Below are positions 61,833 through 64,000 of a stretch of 64,000 nt of DNA, one piece after another (positions within the stretch are counted from its first letter, which is position 1; each line of letters begins with the position of its first letter). The notes under the pieces are model-generated. The model did no database searches and was not told the origin of the DNA. It worked only from the letters and a program-made list of their open reading frames with translations. This DNA is from Streptomyces bathyalis. Its GTDB lineage: Bacteria > Actinomycetota > Actinomycetes > Streptomycetales > Streptomycetaceae. The position numbers and the translations under genes were made by a program. The stretch spans positions 1,736,001 through 1,800,000 of the forward strand of contig NZ_CP048882.1 in the NCBI RefSeq assembly GCF_015910445.1, in the 5' to 3' direction.

Positions 61833-63347
61833 TCAGCGGTCGCCGAAGACCGTGCGGTGCCAGTCCTTGCGGGGCTGTGCGGTGGTGTCCTGCATGACGT
61901 GCTTGACCTGTGTGTACTCCTCGAAGGAGTACGCGGACATGTCCTTGCCGTAACCGGAGGCCTTGTAGCCCCCGTGCGGCATCTCGCTGATGATCGGGAT
62001 GTGGTCGTTGATCCAGACGCAGCCCGCCCGGATCTGGCGTGCCGCGCTGCCCGTACGGAAGACGTCGCGGCTCCACGCGGAGGCGGCCAGCCCGTACGGG
62101 GTGTCGTTGGCCAGGGCGATGCCCTGGTCGTCCGCGTCGAAGGGCAGGACGGTCAGCACCGGCCCGAAGACCTCCTGCTGGACGATCTCGCTGTCCTGCG
62201 GAGCGTCCGTGATCAGGGTCGGCAGATAGTAGGCGCCCTTCGCCAGCTCGCCTCCCGGTGCCTCGCCGCCGGTGACGACGGTCGCGTAACCGCGGGCCCG
62301 CTCCACGAACCCGGCCACGCGGTCGCGGTGTGCGAAGGAGACGAGGGGACCGAGATCGGTGCCGGGCGCGAAGGGGTCACCCACCCGCACTTCCCGCATC
62401 AGGTCGGCGACGCCGCTGACGAACTCGTCGTAGAGCGGCCGCTGCACGTAGGCACGGGTCGCGGCGGTGCAGTCCTGACCGGAGTTGATCAGGGCACCGG
62501 CCACCGCGCCGTGCACGGCGGCCGTCAGGTCGGCGTCGTCGAAGACGACGAACGGCGCCTTGCCGCCCAGCTCCAGGTGGAGCCGCTTGACGCTGCCGGT
62601 CGCGATCTCGGCCACGCGCTTGCCGACGGCGGTCGACCCGGTGAAGGAGGTCATGGCGACGGAAGGGTGTCCCACCAGCGTCTCGCCCGCGTCGGGACCG
62701 GCGCCGGAGACGATGTTGACCACGCCGTCCGGGATGCCGGCCTCGCGGGCCGCCTCGGCGAACATCAGCGAGGTGAGCGGCGTCAGCTCGGAGGGCTTGA
62801 GGACGATCGTGTTGCCCGCGGCCACCGCCGGGAGAACCTTCCAGGCGGCCATCTGCAGCGGGTAGTTCCAGGGCGCGACGGAGCCGATGACGCCGAGCGG
62901 TTCGCGGCGCACGTACGAGGTGTGGTCGCCGCTGTACTCGGCGGCCGCGACGCCCGGCAGCTGCCTGGCGGCTCCCGCGAAGAACGACACGTTGTCGAAG
63001 GAGCCCGGCACGTCGAACTCCTCGGAGAGCTTCAGCGGCTTGCCGCACTGGAGCGACTCCGCGTACACGAACTCCTCGGTGTGCTCCCGCAGTACGGCGG
63101 CCCAGCGGTGCATCGCGTCCGAGCGCTCGCCCGGCGTCGCACCCGCCCACTCCGGCAGCGCGCGTCCCGCGGCCTCGACGGCCGCGTCGACGTCGTCGGG
63201 GCCTGCCAGTTCGTAGCCGAGGACGCTCTCGCCCGTGGCCGGGTCGAGGACGGTGTGCGTCCGTCCCGAGGTGCCGGATCCGAGCCGTCCGCCGGTGAAC
63301 TGCGCGCCCGCTGCGAACCGTGAGGACACATCGAAGCGCTGGACCAT
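61833..63347 (-). CDS. Aldehyde dehydrogenase, gamma-aminobutyraldehyde type (PatD/PuuC-like)
   Basis: A 504-residue aldehyde dehydrogenase with VAPWNYPLQMAAWKVLPAVAAGN, FTGSTAVGKRVAEI, catalytic Glu in LHLELGGKAPF and Cys in INSGQDCTAATR. The C-terminal ISEMPHGGYKASGYGKDMSAYSFEEYT is close to gamma-aminobutyraldehyde or glutamyl-aminobutyraldehyde dehydrogenases. It would oxidise the aldehyde made by the PuuB-like oxidase. The ATG at 63347 has AGGAGAG before it. It lies 71 bases upstream of potD in the same direction and is probably the head of that operon. Confidence 0.92.
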   Translation of the reverse strand: MVQRFDVSSRFAAGAQFTGGRLGSGTSGRTHTVLDPATGESVLGYELAGPDDVDAAVEAAGRALPEWAGATPGERSDAMHRWAAVLREHTEEFVYAESLQCGKPLKLSEEFDVPGSFDNVSFFAGAARQLPGVAAAEYSGDHTSYVRREPLGVIGSVAPWNYPLQMAAWKVLPAVAAGNTIVLKPSELTPLTSLMFAEAAREAGIPDGVVNIVSGAGPDAGETLVGHPSVAMTSFTGSTAVGKRVAEIATGSVKRLHLELGGKAPFVVFDDADLTAAVHGAVAGALINSGQDCTAATRAYVQRPLYDEFVSGVADLMREVRVGDPFAPGTDLGPLVSFAHRDRVAGFVERARGYATVVTGGEAPGGELAKGAYYLPTLITDAPQDSEIVQQEVFGPVLTVLPFDADDQGIALANDTPYGLAASAWSRDVFRTGSAARQIRAGCVWINDHIPIISEMPHGGYKASGYGKDMSAYSFEEYTQVKHVMQDTTAQPRKDWHRTVFGDR

Positions 63348-63449
63348 CGAGCTCTCCTGCCATGGCGGGGCATCAGCTGCTGTTGGACGCCGATCCTGGC
63401 AGGACGATCCCGATTCAACAAGGGATTCCGTCGTTACCTTTTGATTGCG

Positions 63450-64000
63450 CTACGGAATCTGCATTCCATGCGTGCCTGAGGCATCACGATCCGCAGCCCC
63501 GGACAGCACCAGCACCGCCGCGCTCCCCCTCGCGTCGAGCGAGGAACCGCTCCCGCCGCTGCCGGGGCCGGAGTCCTCCAGCTCCTCGCCGTAGAACACC
63601 ACCACCACGAGCAGGAACCCCACGCAGATCACGGACAGGACCGTCCCCACGATCCCCATCACGAAGCCCGCCACCGCCTGGCCGCGCCCGCCCAGCTCAC
63701 CCCGGTCCACGGCCCGCTTCGCGGAGAGGCCGAGCCCGAGGGCGACCGGGCCGAGAATGATCCCGAGGAAGCTCCCCCAGCAGGTGGAGACGGCGACGAG
63801 GCCGATGATGCCGACCACCATCGCCGCGACCGACTTCCCGTTGGACGGCGGCGGACCGTGCCAGCCGAAGCCCGCGGGACCGGGCCCCGCTCCGTATCCG
63901 TAGGGCTGCGGTCCTGGAGCCGGATAGCCGTACGCGGTGCCGCCCTTGCCGTACTGCTGGTGACCCTGCTGCCCGTACGGCGGCGGTGAACCGTACGGCG
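63450..64000 (-). CDS. DUF4190-type membrane protein with Tyr-Gly-Pro-rich N-terminus (5' end outside window)
   Basis: About 183 residues are visible, open to the right edge, so the start is outside. The visible N-terminal part is rich in PYG/QQYG and similar Pro-Gly-Tyr repeats. Two hydrophobic segments follow (VAAMVVGIIGLVAVSTCWGSFLGIILGP, read in parts, and AVAGFVMGIVGTVLSVICVGFLLVVVVFY) with GLSAKRAVDRGE between, the DUF4190 pattern. The tail is Ser/Gly/Asp-rich. Function unknown; proteins of this kind are common in Streptomyces. Its link to the polyamine genes is only proximity. Confidence 0.8.
   Translation of the reverse strand, partial: PYGSPPPYGQQGHQQYGKGGTAYGYPAPGPQPYGYGAGPGPAGFGWHGPPPSNGKSVAAMVVGIIGLVAVSTCWGSFLGIILGPVALGLGLSAKRAVDRGELGGRGQAVAGFVMGIVGTVLSVICVGFLLVVVVFYGEELEDSGPGSGGSGSSLDARGSAAVLVLSGAADRDASGTHGMQIP

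Overview
The window is very GC-rich, with frequent GTG and TTG starts, start/stop overlaps of the ATGA and GTGA type, long perfect GC hairpins between genes and an ESX-type secretion locus. This points to an actinomycete of the Streptomyces type. From memory, the gene order follows S. coelicolor from about SCO572x down to SCO566x. That synteny is recalled, not computed.

Layout. 1-6.8 kb is the end of a type VII (ESX/WXG100) secretion locus: a partial eccB running off the left edge, eccE with a coupled partner gene, and an EspI/ParA-like ATPase with a long Pro/Gln-rich N-terminus. 6.8-23.5 kb is read leftward. It holds the translation operon rimP-nusA-rnpM(ylxR)-infB-DUF503-rbfA-truB and then ribF. 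Between truB and ribF lie a four-carbon acid-sugar operon (DUF1537 kinase, PdxA-type dehydrogenase, MFS permease, DeoR regulator) and a large trypsin-like/P-loop protein. 23.7-26.0 kb has a Tat-type lipoprotein, a ferritin-like protein and an APH-like protein that lacks key kinase residues.

26.0-34.2 kb is the most irregular stretch. A CoA-ester lyase copy carries the decayed tail of a CoA-transferase gene in front of it and abuts an IS630 transposase tail. A crotonase gene, a second IS630 scrap, an ArsR/SRPBCC pair with a self-overlapping operator and an IS5-like tail follow. Then comes an intact unit: CitMHS transporter, LysR regulator, type III CoA-transferase and the second lyase copy. 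Two T-N11-A sites suggest one LysR regulon that imports an organic acid, activates it with CoA and cleaves it.

34.2-41.7 kb is housekeeping: proS, two GNAT genes, and the isoprenoid group ispG-rseP-dxr. 41.8-46.2 kb has a large acyl-CoA dehydrogenase, a phosphotriesterase-like hydrolase coupled to a metallophosphoesterase, and an NTF2-like protein.

46.4-63.4 kb reads as polyamine/GABA catabolism. It has potABCD for uptake, a PuuB-like FAD oxidase, two aldehyde dehydrogenases, gabT and a PucR regulator, with a membrane-anchored VirD4/FtsK-like ATPase, a PAP2 phosphatase and a secreted C39-like protease in between. A DUF4190-type membrane protein runs off the right edge. No tRNA, rRNA, CRISPR array or complete insertion sequence was seen. 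The gene calls rest on reading translations and motifs. No database search was run.
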